Positions 5,800-6,188 of a stretch of 6,188 nucleotides of DNA are shown one piece after another. The position numbers and the translations under genes are program-made. Source of the DNA: JOPF136 sp035517515 (GTDB taxonomy: Bacteria > Acidobacteriota > Terriglobia > Acidiferrales > UBA7541); the NCBI GenBank assembly GCA_035517515.1, contig DATIYQ010000249.1, forward strand, positions 1 through 6,188. Direction: 5' to 3'. The stretch's first letter is position 1. Each line of letters starts with the position of its first letter. The notes under the pieces were generated by a model. It was not told where the DNA came from. It made no database searches and saw nothing but the letters and a program-made list of their open reading frames with translations.

Positions 5800-6188
5800 A
5801 TGAAGCTACTGGTCCTCTTCGTTGTTGCCATGGGGAGTTTTCTGCTCGTTCCCGCCGGCCGGGCGGACCAGGGCTGCCGCTACTTCAAATCGCGCGGCGG
5901 TCTCTCTGGATTTGAAGATGGCGGGATTTATATCCTCGACCACTCTCGTCTCACCAGGGGCCGGGCGGACCTCCGGGAGTTCCTTTGGCAGCACTGGTCG
6001 GGCCATCGGAAGGGAATCGCCGAGGCGCGGATTCGAACCGCGGGTCGCGGCACCGTCAGAGCCCTCTACGTGGTCCAGCCCGACCCTCAGGGGAGGTGGG
6101 GCATCAACGTCGAGATCGACCGCCCCATGGAACCCCCGTGCACCGCCTTTTTCGCGGATGGGTTGGTCCGTGTGCCCATCGCCAATCC
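5800..6188 (+). CDS. Secreted protein of unknown function, 3' end outside window
   Basis: The frame is open from ATG 5800 to the window edge, giving 129 complete codons, and the C-terminus is missing. An in-frame TGA at 5788-5790 and no other start codon before 5800 make this the first possible start; the next ATG (5830) would destroy the signal peptide. Residues 1-22 form a Sec signal peptide (MKLL, a hydrophobic core to about V17, P-A-G-R-A at 18-22), with mature protein from about Asp23. Visible features are Cys26 and Cys114, which may pair, an F61-L-W-Q-H-W-S-G-H segment, and Q93-P-D-P-Q-G-R-W-G-I-N-V. Third positions are strongly GC-biased throughout, which supports a real gene. I recognise no named family. 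It is divergent from the other secreted-protein gene, which gives no clear functional hint. Confidence 0.8.
   Translation, partial: MKLLVLFVVAMGSFLLVPAGRADQGCRYFKSRGGLSGFEDGGIYILDHSRLTRGRADLREFLWQHWSGHRKGIAEARIRTAGRGTVRALYVVQPDPQGRWGINVEIDRPMEPPCTAFFADGLVRVPIAN

Noticed and set aside
6018..6042. On the minus strand a perfect tRNA T-arm look-alike (CGCGG-TTCGAAT-CCGCG) followed by CCTCGGCG like an acceptor 3' half
   Set aside because: No matching 5' acceptor (GCCGAGG), D-arm or anticodon arm exists within tRNA length upstream on that strand, and the stretch lies inside a well-supported coding frame on the plus strand. A tRNA-fragment attachment site seems unlikely.

Overview
The window looks like a piece of an Acidobacteriota (Acidobacteria) chromosome. 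This rests on three things read by eye: generally GC-rich DNA with GC-rich third codon positions; a Ser/Thr kinase fused through one membrane span to a TolB-like domain and TPR repeats; and a PilZ variant and a secreted protein with an NVVNTPLPV stretch of a kind common in that phylum. No search was run, so the assignment is an inference. No rRNA, tRNA, CRISPR array, transposase or phage gene is visible.

Layout, left to right. A PilZ-domain gene (15-344, minus) lies downstream of a large receptor-like Ser/Thr protein kinase gene (548-3610, minus). The 203-bp gap between them has a strong ribosome binding site for the PilZ gene but no convincing terminator. The kinase has a near-consensus sigma70-type promoter (TTGACG, 17 bp, TAATAT) placed so close to its ATG that the mRNA should be essentially leaderless. 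Divergent from it, after 207 bp, is a small cysteine-containing gene of unknown function (about 3818-4081, plus). This converges on a DUF1801 gene (4141-4560, minus) with a 9-bp GC-rich hairpin between the two stop codons. Upstream of the DUF1801 gene is a palindrome (4653-4674) that resembles dispersed REP-like elements. Next come a gene for a secreted 195-residue protein (4855-5442, minus) and a 357-bp divergent spacer. The window ends in a second secreted protein gene (from 5800, plus), cut off by the window edge.

How the parts may work together. The kinase would sense something through its extracytoplasmic TolB-like/TPR part and phosphorylate cytoplasmic targets. The PilZ protein behind it is a plausible c-di-GMP-responsive or regulatory partner, but only gene order suggests this. 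The other genes look like independent housekeeping or accessory units. The window is not an obvious defence or biosynthetic island. The least ordinary signals are the leaderless architecture (kinase gene and probably the 5800 gene), the small Cys protein, and the palindromic element.
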